Origin: Acetobacter senegalensis
Lineage (GTDB): Bacteria > Pseudomonadota > Alphaproteobacteria > Acetobacterales > Acetobacteraceae
Assembly (NCBI RefSeq): GCF_001580995.1
Contig: NZ_LHZU01000135.1
Coordinates: forward strand, 18,845 to 82,844
Direction of reading: 5' to 3'
DNA length: 64,000 nt
Shown piece after piece: positions 55,504 to 64,000 of this stretch (position 1 is its first letter; each line of letters begins with the position of its first letter). A model generated the notes under the pieces. That model saw only the letters and a list, made by a program, of their open reading frames with translations, was not told the DNA's origin and did no database searches. A program made the position numbers and the translations under genes.

Positions 55504-56264
55504 CAGGAATGCTTCTCCCCGTAAGCCGGAACCGACGCCGGTTCCTGTTCCGCCACAGGCTCATGCGACAGTGCACCCGGCAGGGCCAGACAGGCCAGAA
55601 GCCCCGCCAGCGCCAGAAGAAAGAGAGCAGACCACCAGCCATACAGAAAGGCGCCGGCCACGCCGCCCAGCGTGAAGGACAGCACGATGGCGGCATGCAG
55701 CCCCAGACACTCGCGCGTACCGGTCCGCCGGGCTGGGTCAACCGGATGAAAAAAGCTCTCCAACCAGTCCGCCAGTTCCAGCCCCACATCGGTGAGCATT
55801 CCCGTCATATGGGTGGTGCGGACACGCGCCCCGGAAATGCGTGTGACCGTGGCGTTCTGAAGCCCCATGAGGAAACTCAACCCAAAGGCCAGCACCGGAT
55901 CCCGTGGCTGGGCCGAAAACAGAAGATCCACGCCCCCCAGAAACCCGAGCAGGCAGGCTTCCAGCAGGATGCTCCGTGCGTAGATTGAGGGCAGGTTGTG
56001 GCGACGGCCCGCATTGACCAGAAGCGCCGACAGCACGGCTCCTGCGACAAAGGCCAATATCAGACCGCAGCAGGACAGGACCAGTTCCAGATGGCCTTCA
56101 TGCAGGCCACTCGCCAGTGCTGAGACATTGCCGGTCATATTGGCCGAATAATAGCCCACGGCCAGAAACCCGGTGGCGTTCACGGCACCGGCGATAGCCG
56201 CCAGCGAGCAGCCCAGACGCCTGTCGATGCTGGCGTTGCGCTCCGCTCCCTCGTGAACAAGCAC
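55503..56264 (-). CDS. YoaK-family (DUF1275) membrane protein
   Basis: 253 residues with six hydrophobic segments. LAAIAGAVNATGFLAVGYYSANMTGNVSALASG is the N-terminal DUF1275 signature, followed by GLQNATVTRISGARVRTTHMTGMLTDVG, the central conserved part of the family. Function is not known. It is the first gene of the pair with the SRAP gene (overlap TGATG). The LexA box at 56489-56503 lies 225 bases upstream, so damage control of this pair is possible though the distance is long. Confidence 0.88.
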   Translation of the reverse strand: MLVHEGAERNASIDRRLGCSLAAIAGAVNATGFLAVGYYSANMTGNVSALASGLHEGHLELVLSCCGLILAFVAGAVLSALLVNAGRRHNLPSIYARSILLEACLLGFLGGVDLLFSAQPRDPVLAFGLSFLMGLQNATVTRISGARVRTTHMTGMLTDVGLELADWLESFFHPVDPARRTGTRECLGLHAAIVLSFTLGGVAGAFLYGWWSALFLLALAGLLACLALPGALSHEPVAEQEPASVPAYGEKHS

Positions 56265-56488
56265 CTGTGCCTCCCATCGTGACTGACCGCATGAGGGAGA
56301 CTCCGTGTTTGTCGGTTTCCCCGGACAACGATCTTTTTTATGGGCGGGATGGTAACAGCCCGCCCTCTTCCGACAAAGCGTCCTGTTTTCAATTTCTTAG
56401 GACGATATCTTCCCGGATTGCGAATTGCCACAGATGTGGCGCGATACGCTCCTCCGAAAGATGAATGTTGACTCCCCACGCCATTAAA

Positions 56489-56503
56489 GAACAACTCAGG
56501 AAC
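56489..56503. promoter_or_regulatory. LexA box (GTTC-N7-GTTC)
   Basis: GAACAACTCAGGAAC is the complement of GTTC-N7-GTTC, the alphaproteobacterial LexA operator. It is 46 bases ahead of imuA, so the mutagenesis cassette should be induced by DNA damage. Confidence 0.85.
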
Positions 56504-56549
56504 ATATAATCAGGAAACCCACCAGGACGAATGGATACTGAGTCGTGAC

Positions 56550-57314
56550 ATGACTGCCGAACCCCAGAAAAAATCCGGTCTGGAGACGCTGCGGGCCGCG
56601 ATCAGCCGTCTCGAAGGGCATAGCGACCGACGCCGCAAGGTACTGCCCTTTGGCGTGCGCGAGATCGATGCGCGTCTGCCCGGTGGCGGGCTGGCTCTGG
56701 GCGCCCTCCATGAAGTGGCGGGAGGGGGGAATGACGCCCTGCATAGTGCCGCGGCCGGACAGTTCTGCGCCGGGATCGCGGCCCGCACGCGTGGCAAGGT
56801 GCTGTGGATCGTCACCCGCCAGGATGTGTTCGCCCCTTCCCTAAAACAGGTGGGTCTTTCCGCCCGGCGAACCATCTATGTCGAGGCACGCTCGGACGTC
56901 GATGTGCTTGCCTGTTTCGAGGAAGGACTGCGGCATGGCGGCCTTGGGGCTGTGGTCGCCGAGGTGGCGCGTCTGTCCATGACGGCCTCACGCCGCCTGC
57001 AACTGGCGGCCGAGACGTCCGGCTCTCTTGGCATCGCCATCCGGCGCTGGCGGCGACAGACGGATGCGGCGGATTTTGGTCAGCCGACTGCCAGTGTGAC
57101 CCGCTGGCGGGTCTCCGTCCTGCCGTCCGTGTCGTTGCCGGTGCCCGGTGTGGGAAGACCGCGCTGGTTGCTGGAACTCATCCGTGCCCGTGCGGGCGAA
57201 TGTGCCGATTTTGAAGTGGAAGCCTGTGATGGCAAGGGTCGTCTCTCTTTACCTGCCGCTCTGGCCGACGGATCGGATCAGGAAGCGGCTGGGCAAAGAC
57301 GCGCCAGCGCCTGA
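56550..57314 (+). CDS. imuA: ImuA, RecA-like mutagenesis protein
   Basis: 254 residues. The start of a RecA-like fold shows in VLPFGVREIDARLPGGGLALGALHEVAG, the usual ImuA N-terminus. It is the first gene of imuA-imuB-dnaE2, acting with ImuB and DnaE2 in damage-induced translesion synthesis. The P-loop lysine is not clear, as common in ImuA. The gene ends 86 bases inside imuB in another frame. Confidence 0.9.
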   Translation: MTAEPQKKSGLETLRAAISRLEGHSDRRRKVLPFGVREIDARLPGGGLALGALHEVAGGGNDALHSAAAGQFCAGIAARTRGKVLWIVTRQDVFAPSLKQVGLSARRTIYVEARSDVDVLACFEEGLRHGGLGAVVAEVARLSMTASRRLQLAAETSGSLGIAIRRWRRQTDAADFGQPTASVTRWRVSVLPSVSLPVPGVGRPRWLLELIRARAGECADFEVEACDGKGRLSLPAALADGSDQEAAGQRRASA

Positions 57315-58752
57315 GGTGCCGCTGGCGCTGGCCGGTCGTGAAGGACGACGACGGGTTGTCCTGTCAGTCGATCTCGCAGCCCGCAAGCTGGGGCTGCGCT
57401 CCGGCATTCCGGTCGCCAAAGCTCAGGCACTGTATCCCGATCTGGTGCTGATGGACGCTGATCCTGACGGTGATCGGCTGGGTCTGGAAAAGCTGGCGCT
57501 GTGGTTCCAGCACCGTATCGCGCCCATCGTGGCCGTCGATGCGCCGGATGGGCTGGTTCTGGATACGACCGGGGCGGATCATCTACATGGCGGTGAACTT
57601 CCCATGCTCAAGGACATGGTTCATCGCATGGCGGGCGCCGGCTTTCGGGCAAAAGCTGTGGTGGCTGACACGTGGGGAGCCGCGCACGCCATCGCCCGCT
57701 ATGGTCGGGCGCCGATTGCCGTTGTGCCCTCAGGGGGAACGGCCTCTGCTCTGGCCGACCTTCCGGTTGAAGCGCTGCGCCTGCCGGACACCATCATCGA
57801 CGGACTGGCTACGCTGGGGGTATCCCGTATCGGACCACTTGCCGCCATGCCCCGCGCGCCGCTGGCGCTGCGGTTCGGACCGGATGTCGCCCGCAGGCTG
57901 GATCAGGCGTTCGGGCGCATCGGGGAAGCCATCGTGCCAGTCCGCCCGGTCGATCCGGTCGCGGTCAGCCGGAACTTCGCCGAGCCCATCGGGGCCGCTG
58001 AAACCATCGCCAGGTATATCGGCAGGCTGGTGCTGCTGCTCTGTCAGGGACTGGACGAGCGCGGACAGGGCGTGCGGCGTCTCGACCTGCTGCTGCATCG
58101 TGTGGACAGCCGCACCGAGGCGATCCGGGTGGCCACGGCCATGCCAGTGCGCGACGTCAAGCGCCTGACCCGGCTGCTGTGCGAGAAGATCGAAACCATC
58201 GATCCGGGCTTTGGGATCGAACGCATGGTGCTGATCGCCTCTTTGGCCGAACTCATGGACCGGCGGCAGACCGTCTCCTCCCTGATCGCCGAGCAAGAGG
58301 CCGATGTCTCCGACCTGATCGACACGCTGGCCAACCGTGTCGGCACGCAGGCGCTGTACCGGTTTGCTCCGGTGGAAAGCGACCTGCCCGAACGCTCCTT
58401 CTGCCGCGTGCCCGCGCTGGCGCCCGAGGAGACGAAGGACTGGCCCGAGCACTGGCCACGTCCAACACGCCTGCTGGCGCGGCCGGAACCCGTGCAGGCG
58501 ATGGCGGAACTGCCGGATCAACCGCCACTGTTCTTCATCTGGCGGGGCGTGCGACGGAAAGTGAAATGCGCCGACGGGCCGGAGCGTGTCTTTGGCGAAT
58601 GGTGGAAGAATGACGCCGAACTGACCATCGCCCGGGACTACTTCCGGGTGGAGGATACCAGTGGCGAGCGGTTCTGGCTTTACCGGGCCGGCGATGGCGA
58701 GCATGGCGAGACCGGCTCGCAGGGCTGGTTCCTGCATGGGATCTTCGGATGA
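57229..58752 (+). CDS. imuB: ImuB, catalytically inactive Y-family polymerase homologue
   Basis: 507 residues from ATG 57229 ([20 protein letters not shown]). The Y-family fold is present ([38 protein letters not shown]), but the acidic residues that bind Mg in Pol IV/V are replaced: the first strand has YLPLWPTDR instead of DMDxF and the SIDE motif is LDTTGAD. ImuB acts as adaptor between ImuA, DnaE2 and the beta clamp. It overlaps imuA by 86 bases and dnaE2 by four bases (ATGA). Confidence 0.92.
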   Translation: MARVVSLYLPLWPTDRIRKRLGKDAPAPEVPLALAGREGRRRVVLSVDLAARKLGLRSGIPVAKAQALYPDLVLMDADPDGDRLGLEKLALWFQHRIAPIVAVDAPDGLVLDTTGADHLHGGELPMLKDMVHRMAGAGFRAKAVVADTWGAAHAIARYGRAPIAVVPSGGTASALADLPVEALRLPDTIIDGLATLGVSRIGPLAAMPRAPLALRFGPDVARRLDQAFGRIGEAIVPVRPVDPVAVSRNFAEPIGAAETIARYIGRLVLLLCQGLDERGQGVRRLDLLLHRVDSRTEAIRVATAMPVRDVKRLTRLLCEKIETIDPGFGIERMVLIASLAELMDRRQTVSSLIAEQEADVSDLIDTLANRVGTQALYRFAPVESDLPERSFCRVPALAPEETKDWPEHWPRPTRLLARPEPVQAMAELPDQPPLFFIWRGVRRKVKCADGPERVFGEWWKNDAELTIARDYFRVEDTSGERFWLYRAGDGEHGETGSQGWFLHGIFG

Positions 58753-61700
58753 ACACCTCGGCACTACGGTACGCCGAACTGCAGGTGACGACGTATTTCT
58801 CGTTCCTGCGTGGAGCCTCCTCGCCGATCGAACTGTTCGAACAGGCAAAAGCCCTTGGCATTGAGGCGCTGGGCATCTGCGACCGGAATTCCCTGGCAGG
58901 AATGGTGCAGGCGCATGGAGCGGCAAAGCAGGTCGGGCTCCGGCTTGTCGTGGGCTGTCGCCTCGACCTGGCCGATTTCCCGCCGGTATTGGTCTACCCT
59001 ACGGACCGGGCCGCCTATGGTAGGCTGTGTCGTCTGCTCACCGTTGGCAAGGCACGAGCCGGAAAGGGAAAGTGTCATCTTCTCTGGGATGACTTGATCG
59101 CCTGGGGCGAAGGCCAGACCGTCGTCATGATCCCGGACACGGCAGACGATGCCTGCGCCCTGCACCTGCGCAAGCTAAAAAACGCCTTTGCTGACCGCGC
59201 CTATATGGCGCTGACACTGCTGCGCCGCCCCAATGACCAGATGCGGTTGTATGAGCTGGCGAACCTTGCCCATCAGGCCCGTGTCCCAACCGTTGTAACC
59301 AACGACGCACTGTTCCACACCCATGACCGTCGCATCCTGCAGGATGTCGTCACCTGCATCCGCCACAACACCACCATCGACGAGGCGGGGTTTGTCCGCG
59401 AACGTCATGCCGATCGCTATCTCAAACCGCCACAGGAAATGGCCCGGCTGTTCAGCCGTTACACGGAAGCGGTGGCTCGCACCATGGACATCGTGGAGCG
59501 CTGCCGCTTCTCGCTCGATGATCTGGCCTACCAGTATCCTGATGAAGTCTCCGTACCTGGCCAGACACCCCAGCAGGAGCTGGAGGCGCTGACTTGGGAG
59601 GGCGCCCGTTCCGTCTATCCGGATGGCGTACCGGATGACGTGGCGGAAACGCTCCGCCATGAACTCGGACTGATCGGGCGGATGAACTACGCACCGTATT
59701 TCCTGACCGTGAACAGCATCGTCCGCTATGCCCGCTCCCAGGACATTCTCTGCCAAGGCCGTGGCTCGGCTGCCAATTCTGCCGTTTGCTACGTGCTCGG
59801 CATTACTGCCATCGATCCGGCCCGCAACTCGTTGCTGTTCGAACGCTTCGTCTCCGAGGAGCGGGGCGAGCCACCGGATATCGACGTGGATTTCGAGCAT
59901 GCGCGACGTGAACAGGTCATCCAGTGGGTCTATGAGCATTACGGGCGTGACCGGGCGGCACTGACGGCGGTGGTGATCCGTTATCGCGCCAAGGGAGCAC
60001 TCCGGGACGTTGGCAACGTGATGGGCCTCCCCGAAGACCTGATCCGCACGCTGTCAGGTCAGATCTGGGGCTGGGGGCGCAAACTGGATGATGAGGCCCT
60101 GAATGAAACGGGTATTGACCTGTCCGACCGGCGCATTCGCCTGACACTCGACTTGGCACGTTGCCTGATCGGCGTGCCACGCCACCTGTCACAGCATCCC
60201 GGCGGCTTCGTGCTGACGCATGACCGGCTGGATGAACTGGTGCCGATTGAGCCCGCCTCTATGGAGCAGCGTCAGATCATCGAATGGGACAAGGATGATA
60301 TCGACGTTCTGAAATTCATGAAGGTCGATATCCTGGCGCTCGGCATGCTGACCTGCATGAAAAAGGGGCTGGATCTGCTGGCGGAACACAAGGGCCAGCA
60401 CTTCACGCTCCAGAGCATTCCGGCCGAAGATCCGCGCACCTACGCCATGATCCGCAAGGCTGACACCATCGGCGTGTTCCAGATTGAATCCCGCGCCCAG
60501 ATGTCCATGCTGCCACGGCTCAAACCGCGTGTGTTCTATGATCTCGTCATTGAGGTCGCGATCGTGCGTCCAGGCCCCATTCAGGGGGATATGGTGCATC
60601 CCTATCTGCGTCGCCGTGAGGGGATCGAGCCGGAAAACTATCCTACCCCGGAACTGGAAAAGGTTCTGAAAAAGACACTCGGGATCCCGTTGTTTCAGGA
60701 ACAGGCGATGCAGGTCGCCATGATCTGTGCGGGGTTTACAGCCGCAGAGGCCGATCAGTTGCGTCGGGCCATGGCGACGTTCAAAAATACCGGCACGGTC
60801 TCGCAGTTTCAGACACGCCTGATCAATGGCATGCGCGCCAATGGGTATGATGAGGAATTCGCCGAGCGGATCTACCAGCAATTGGAAGGCTTCGGTTCCT
60901 ACGGTTTTCCCGAGAGCCATGCGGCGAGTTTCGCCATTCTGGCCTATTCATCCTCATGGATGAAATGCACCCATCCAGATGTGTTTCTGGCCTCCCTCCT
61001 GAATTCCCAGCCGATGGGATTCTATGCGCCGGCACAACTGGTCCGTGATGCGCGGGAACATGGCGTGGAGGTCCGACCTGTCTGCGTGAATGCTTCACGC
61101 TGGGACAGCACGCTGGAAGGCCCGGAAAGCTCCAATGGCCGATTTGCCGTGCGGCTTGGCATGAGTCTGGTGAAGGGACTAGCCAACGACGATGCAGCCC
61201 GGATTGTTGCCGCGCGAGCCTCACGCCCGTTTACCTCGATCGATGATCTGTGGCGTCGGGCTGGCGTGAAGTCGGCAGCCCTGACCCATCTCGCGGAAGC
61301 CGACGCTTTCCGGCCCTCGCTCGGGCTGGCACGGCGCGAGGCGCTGTGGGGGATCAAGGCGCTACGGGACGAACCGCTGCCTCTGTTTGCCGCAGCGCGG
61401 GTGACACGGGAAGCTGAAGAACCGGATGTGCTGCTGCAACCCATGCGCGACGGGGCCGAGGTGGTGCGGGATTACAACCGGCTTGGCCTTACCCTGCGGG
61501 ATCATCCGCTGACCTTTCTACGCGAGGATCTCCGGGCAAGGGACATCATGTCCTGTCGGCAGGCATTGGCGACAAAGGATGGGAAGCGTCTCACCGTGGC
61601 GGGGCTGGTTCTGGTCCGGCAGCGACCGGGCTCCGCCGAAGGTGTGGTGTTCATGACGCTGGAGGACGAGACGGCCAATATGAACGTCATCATCTGGCCC

Positions 61701-61922
61701 GATATGTTCGACACTAACCGGCGCGTGGTGCTTGGCGGCCAGATGCTGGCGGTGACAGGCATACTGCAGAAGGAAGGTGAGGTCGTGCATCTGGTGGCAA
61801 AGGAGATTATCGATCTCTCCGGGCTGCTCGCAGACGTTGGTAATCGCTCCTCTGCTGAGAGCGCTCATGACAGCGTTTCCGCCGGTGAGCGTATCGTCGT
61901 CAGATCGCGCAATTTCCACTGA
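58749..61922 (+). CDS. dnaE2: DnaE2 (ImuC), error-prone DNA polymerase III alpha
   Basis: 1057 residues. PHP domain at the N-terminus ([31 protein letters not shown]), polymerase palm with [17 protein letters not shown] and the catalytic [13 protein letters not shown], and fingers with KMKVDIL-type [21 protein letters not shown]-terminal OB fold ([20 protein letters not shown]) follows. Length (about 1050) is that of DnaE2, shorter than replicative DnaE. It performs translesion synthesis after SOS induction from the LexA box upstream of imuA. Confidence 0.95.
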   Translation: MNTSALRYAELQVTTYFSFLRGASSPIELFEQAKALGIEALGICDRNSLAGMVQAHGAAKQVGLRLVVGCRLDLADFPPVLVYPTDRAAYGRLCRLLTVGKARAGKGKCHLLWDDLIAWGEGQTVVMIPDTADDACALHLRKLKNAFADRAYMALTLLRRPNDQMRLYELANLAHQARVPTVVTNDALFHTHDRRILQDVVTCIRHNTTIDEAGFVRERHADRYLKPPQEMARLFSRYTEAVARTMDIVERCRFSLDDLAYQYPDEVSVPGQTPQQELEALTWEGARSVYPDGVPDDVAETLRHELGLIGRMNYAPYFLTVNSIVRYARSQDILCQGRGSAANSAVCYVLGITAIDPARNSLLFERFVSEERGEPPDIDVDFEHARREQVIQWVYEHYGRDRAALTAVVIRYRAKGALRDVGNVMGLPEDLIRTLSGQIWGWGRKLDDEALNETGIDLSDRRIRLTLDLARCLIGVPRHLSQHPGGFVLTHDRLDELVPIEPASMEQRQIIEWDKDDIDVLKFMKVDILALGMLTCMKKGLDLLAEHKGQHFTLQSIPAEDPRTYAMIRKADTIGVFQIESRAQMSMLPRLKPRVFYDLVIEVAIVRPGPIQGDMVHPYLRRREGIEPENYPTPELEKVLKKTLGIPLFQEQAMQVAMICAGFTAAEADQLRRAMATFKNTGTVSQFQTRLINGMRANGYDEEFAERIYQQLEGFGSYGFPESHAASFAILAYSSSWMKCTHPDVFLASLLNSQPMGFYAPAQLVRDAREHGVEVRPVCVNASRWDSTLEGPESSNGRFAVRLGMSLVKGLANDDAARIVAARASRPFTSIDDLWRRAGVKSAALTHLAEADAFRPSLGLARREALWGIKALRDEPLPLFAAARVTREAEEPDVLLQPMRDGAEVVRDYNRLGLTLRDHPLTFLREDLRARDIMSCRQALATKDGKRLTVAGLVLVRQRPGSAEGVVFMTLEDETANMNVIIWPDMFDTNRRVVLGGQMLAVTGILQKEGEVVHLVAKEIIDLSGLLADVGNRSSAESAHDSVSAGERIVVRSRNFH

Positions 61923-62045
61923 TCAATAAGGCCGCCGATCAAGCTCACGCCATCGTGAAAAGCCTTGTTATGAGTCCAAACTACGCTGCAGTTTCACTCC
62001 CATTTGCATCCTATACGCATCCTGCGCGTGTTTCCCAAACGCAGA

Positions 62046-62067
62046 AAGCCGCCCATTGGGGCGGCTT
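62046..62067. terminator. Intrinsic terminator-like hairpin
   Basis: AAGCCGCCC (62046-62054) pairs perfectly with GGGCGGCTT (62059-62067) around a four-base loop. It lies 124 bases after dnaE2 and just before the tRNA-end repeat. Confidence 0.65.
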
Positions 62068-62094
62068 AACATGCTGATTATATTGTATAAGTTT

Positions 62095-62107
62095 TGGTTG
62101 CGGGGGC
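62095..62107. repeat. 13-bp direct repeat equal to initiator tRNA 3' end (right copy)
   Basis: TGGTTGCGGGGGC, identical and in the same orientation as 25286-25298. The sequence beyond it is not tRNA. It also follows a terminator-like hairpin. Confidence 0.5.
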
Positions 62108-62387
62108 ACGGTCTAGCCGATACCAACACTCTTTACACGTCGCCATTTGACATACTCGCACAACATCGGATGCAGACCTTACCGACTGGACAGAAGGCTC
62201 TGACTACAGCGTTCAATGGCATACGAATTGGCTTCGAGTTCAGTCTAATAAATTAAGCAGACGGGCAGCAGTCGCCCTCATCTCGGACAATCTGAAACAC
62301 AAACGAATGACCGCATAGCGGACGACGCTGGCCAATCTTGCCTGGGTAATTTTTATTTTCGCAGGCGAGTATCCATGCACGACGGGT

Positions 62388-63806
62388 TCAGTTCGATCCG
62401 AACTGGCGTTTCTTTTTCGAAGGCCTGATGATGCGCGTGGCGAGCAACAGAGTGCCATGAAATAACGCGAGCAATGCAAATGTTTCGGCATAAGCCTCTG
62501 ACGCGACATGAGTCGGACCTGCTATCGCAAGCCGCCACCCAAGGAATGTCGCACACACTGTAATCAATGTCGGTCCCCCAATCCTTTGCATGATGTTCAG
62601 CGCGGTCGTTGCCATCGGGATATCCTCACGTGCGATCGAAGCGTATCCCGCGCTCATCGCCGGAATGCCGACAGTACCCCCGCCTCCGCCACGCAGCAGC
62701 AGTGCTATCGTGAGCAATGTGACGTTCAGACCGTTATAGGCGAGCAGCATCAGAATCACTGTTCCGACAAAGGACAAAAGAGCCCCGCAACCGGTCAGAT
62801 CGCGCGCGTCAAACCGGTCACTCAGACGGCCAATGAGCGGATAGACGCACATCATCCCCAGACCCAGGGGTGCCATGAACAGGCCCGTCCGCTCGGGCGA
62901 GACACCGCAGGCGTGGATCAGCCATACGGGTAGAAGCATCTGACCAGCGAACGACACCCCGTTCGTCAGAAACATGATGATCGCCGACACCGAAAAGGCA
63001 GGCGCACGCAGCAGGCGCAGGTCGATCAGCGCGTCATCGCCCTTGCGTCGCGCGGATCGGACATACAGGACGAACAGCACGAGGGACGCGCCTAAGGTCG
63101 CCTGTCCATAAGGCCGGGCGACATGATCCATGCCGTAGAGAAACGAGACGAGAGCGGGTGCGAGAAATCCTAGCCCTGTCAGGTCAAGTGAACGGGGCCG
63201 CTCGTCATGCCGATCGTCAGGGAGAAACAGAACGGCGAGGGCAAAAGCCGCAAGCCCGACCGGCACATTGAGAAGAAATATCCATCGCCAGGACGCGACG
63301 GAGAGAATGGCACCGGCGACGACGGGTCCAAGAAGGGGCGCGAGCAGAACGGGCGCCGTCATTGCGCTTGCGACCCTCGGCATCTGACGGCCCGCCACAC
63401 GGGCAACCGTCATCTGTGCCATAGGGGCAAGCAGACCGCCCGTCATACCTTGCAGCAGCCGGAATACGATCAGGGACGGCGCGGACCACGCCAGCGCGCA
63501 CAGGCCTGATGTCAGCGTGAAGGCACCGAAGCACCATAAATAGACCGCTCGCCCCCCGAGGTGGCTTACGAGCCATCCATTCAGCGGCAGCGTCAGGGCG
63601 AGTGCCAGCAGATAACCGCTGACCACCCACTGTATGAGTGAAAATGGCGCGTGCAGGGTCGCGACAAGATCTGGTAGCGACACATTGACGATCGTGGCGT
63701 CCAGTTGAGCCATGAAAGATCCGACCGCCGCGACGCCCACTATTTTCCAGGTGCCCGGAGGCAGTTGATCCGGGCCTGAGGCTGGTGACGACGTTCTGGC
63801 GTTCAT
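62388..63806 (-). CDS. DHA2-type MFS multidrug exporter
   Basis: 472 residues with about 12-14 hydrophobic helices. Motif D1 (FMAQLDATIVNVSLPDL) in helix 1, motif A-like GWLVSHLGGRAVYLW and motif C (APVLLAPLLGPVVAGAILSVASWRWIF) identify the EmrB/QacA branch. It is expected to export drugs or organic acids by proton antiport across the inner membrane. A partial hydrolase gene ends 48 bases upstream on the same strand, so they likely form one transcription unit. Confidence 0.9.
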   Translation of the reverse strand: MNARTSSPASGPDQLPPGTWKIVGVAAVGSFMAQLDATIVNVSLPDLVATLHAPFSLIQWVVSGYLLALALTLPLNGWLVSHLGGRAVYLWCFGAFTLTSGLCALAWSAPSLIVFRLLQGMTGGLLAPMAQMTVARVAGRQMPRVASAMTAPVLLAPLLGPVVAGAILSVASWRWIFLLNVPVGLAAFALAVLFLPDDRHDERPRSLDLTGLGFLAPALVSFLYGMDHVARPYGQATLGASLVLFVLYVRSARRKGDDALIDLRLLRAPAFSVSAIIMFLTNGVSFAGQMLLPVWLIHACGVSPERTGLFMAPLGLGMMCVYPLIGRLSDRFDARDLTGCGALLSFVGTVILMLLAYNGLNVTLLTIALLLRGGGGGTVGIPAMSAGYASIAREDIPMATTALNIMQRIGGPTLITVCATFLGWRLAIAGPTHVASEAYAETFALLALFHGTLLLATRIIRPSKKKRQFGSN

Positions 63807-63854
63807 GAATGATCTCGTTGGGAACCGCGAGACGCGCAGACATCCGCCATGAAC

Positions 63855-64000
63855 TTACGCATCCAGCGCGATCGCCTCGCTCGTCGTCACACGGCCAAGG
63901 CGCGGAAAAATCTCCTCACAGGCAAAGCGCTGCATCTCGTCCGTGAAGGTGGACATGAGATCCTCGACGAGCACGACGTTGTATCCATGCTCATGCGCCG
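63855..64000 (-). CDS. Isochorismatase-family hydrolase, C-terminal end (partial)
   Basis: The minus strand reads AHEHGYNVVLVEDLMSTF, then DEMQRFACEEIFPRLGRVT and a stop at 63855-63857. This is the typical C-terminus of isochorismatase-like cysteine hydrolases (GYxVVLVEDxMST ... FPRLGRV). The rest lies outside the window. Confidence 0.75.
   Translation of the reverse strand, partial: AHEHGYNVVLVEDLMSTFTDEMQRFACEEIFPRLGRVTTSEAIALDA

Larger units (their letters stand above)
61923..62387. other. Intergenic region with terminator and tRNA-end repeat
   Basis: 465 bases after dnaE2. It holds the hairpin at 62046-62067 and the 13-bp repeat at 62095-62107. Short open frames have no ribosome-binding sites or motifs. 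Confidence 0.5.

Noticed and set aside
57730..58926. Minus-strand open frame of 398 codons opposite imuB/dnaE2
   Set aside because: A GC-driven shadow of imuB; no domain or ribosome-binding site.
59175..60920. Two long minus-strand frames opposite dnaE2
   Set aside because: Shadows of dnaE2, low-complexity and without motifs.
1..64000. CRISPR arrays, rRNA genes and intact tRNAs
   Set aside because: Looked for regularly spaced repeats and conserved RNA motifs; none were seen apart from the two cobalamin riboswitches.

Overview
The window reads as alphaproteobacterial DNA, most likely an acetic acid bacterium (Acetobacteraceae). The pointers are a GTTC-N7-GTTC LexA box in front of an imuA-imuB-dnaE2 cassette, IS5/IS427-type elements, many TonB-dependent receptors and moderately high GC. 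The taxonomic call is inference; no rRNA or other marker lies in the window. It looks like an accessory mosaic: at least seven transposase or recombinase remnants, several broken genes, and a run of metal-acquisition loci each with its own control signal.

Layout. 0-2.8 kb: tail of an MmyB-type regulator, a small unknown gene, an FMN reductase, an isochorismatase cut off by an IS, and stacked IS5/IS481/IS630 debris. 2.9-9.6 kb: FyuA-like TonB receptor, YbtQ- and YbtP-like ABC proteins and a YbtA-like AraC regulator with a Fur-box-like site, i.e. uptake of a yersiniabactin-type siderophore without synthesis genes. 10-15.1 kb: serine-recombinase remnant, cobalamin riboswitch, TonB receptor, cbtB, truncated cbtA and a PepSY membrane protein. 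15.2-21.3 kb: a Rieske oxygenase and an unknown protein behind a second cobalamin riboswitch (minus strand), divergent from mesX-mesD (oxygen-dependent, B12-independent methionine synthase) and a MetR-like regulator. 21.6-25 kb: TonB receptor and an internally deleted mntH that share a 14-bp palindrome. 25.4-27 kb: vapBC and IS3/IS30 debris. 27.3-36.6 kb: a gene set matching the Bacillus yxe operon for S-(2-succino)cysteine salvage (amino-acid ABC transporter, FMN monooxygenase, MmgE/PrpD protein, divergent M20 deacylase) plus a TonB receptor. 36.7-37.5 kb: a degenerate IS427-type element.

37.6-51.8 kb is the most striking part: a zinc-limitation island around a bidirectional promoter with a near-perfect Zur box at 46829-46845. 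Leftward run folE, hisI, a COG0523/CobW GTPase, a class III alcohol dehydrogenase, a gamma carbonic anhydrase, a secreted DUF1176-like protein, cysS, a ZIP transporter and a TonB receptor with its own Zur-like box. Rightward run a DUF1826-like protein, a Zur-like regulator, thrS and an SbmA/YddA-type ABC exporter. Two of the encoded enzymes have lost zinc ligands (HisI one, the dehydrogenase two of its structural-site cysteines), and the Zur-like protein lacks most of the usual sensing-site residues while keeping its structural CxxC pairs.

51.9-64 kb: flavin reductase, oleate hydratase, SRAP peptidase, YoaK-family protein, LexA-controlled imuA-imuB-dnaE2, then an MFS exporter and a partial hydrolase. 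A 13-bp direct repeat identical to the 3' end of initiator tRNA lies at 25.29 and 62.10 kb and may mark former integration sites around the 2SC/zinc/SOS block. Names and functions come from reading motifs and remembered family members; no database search was run.
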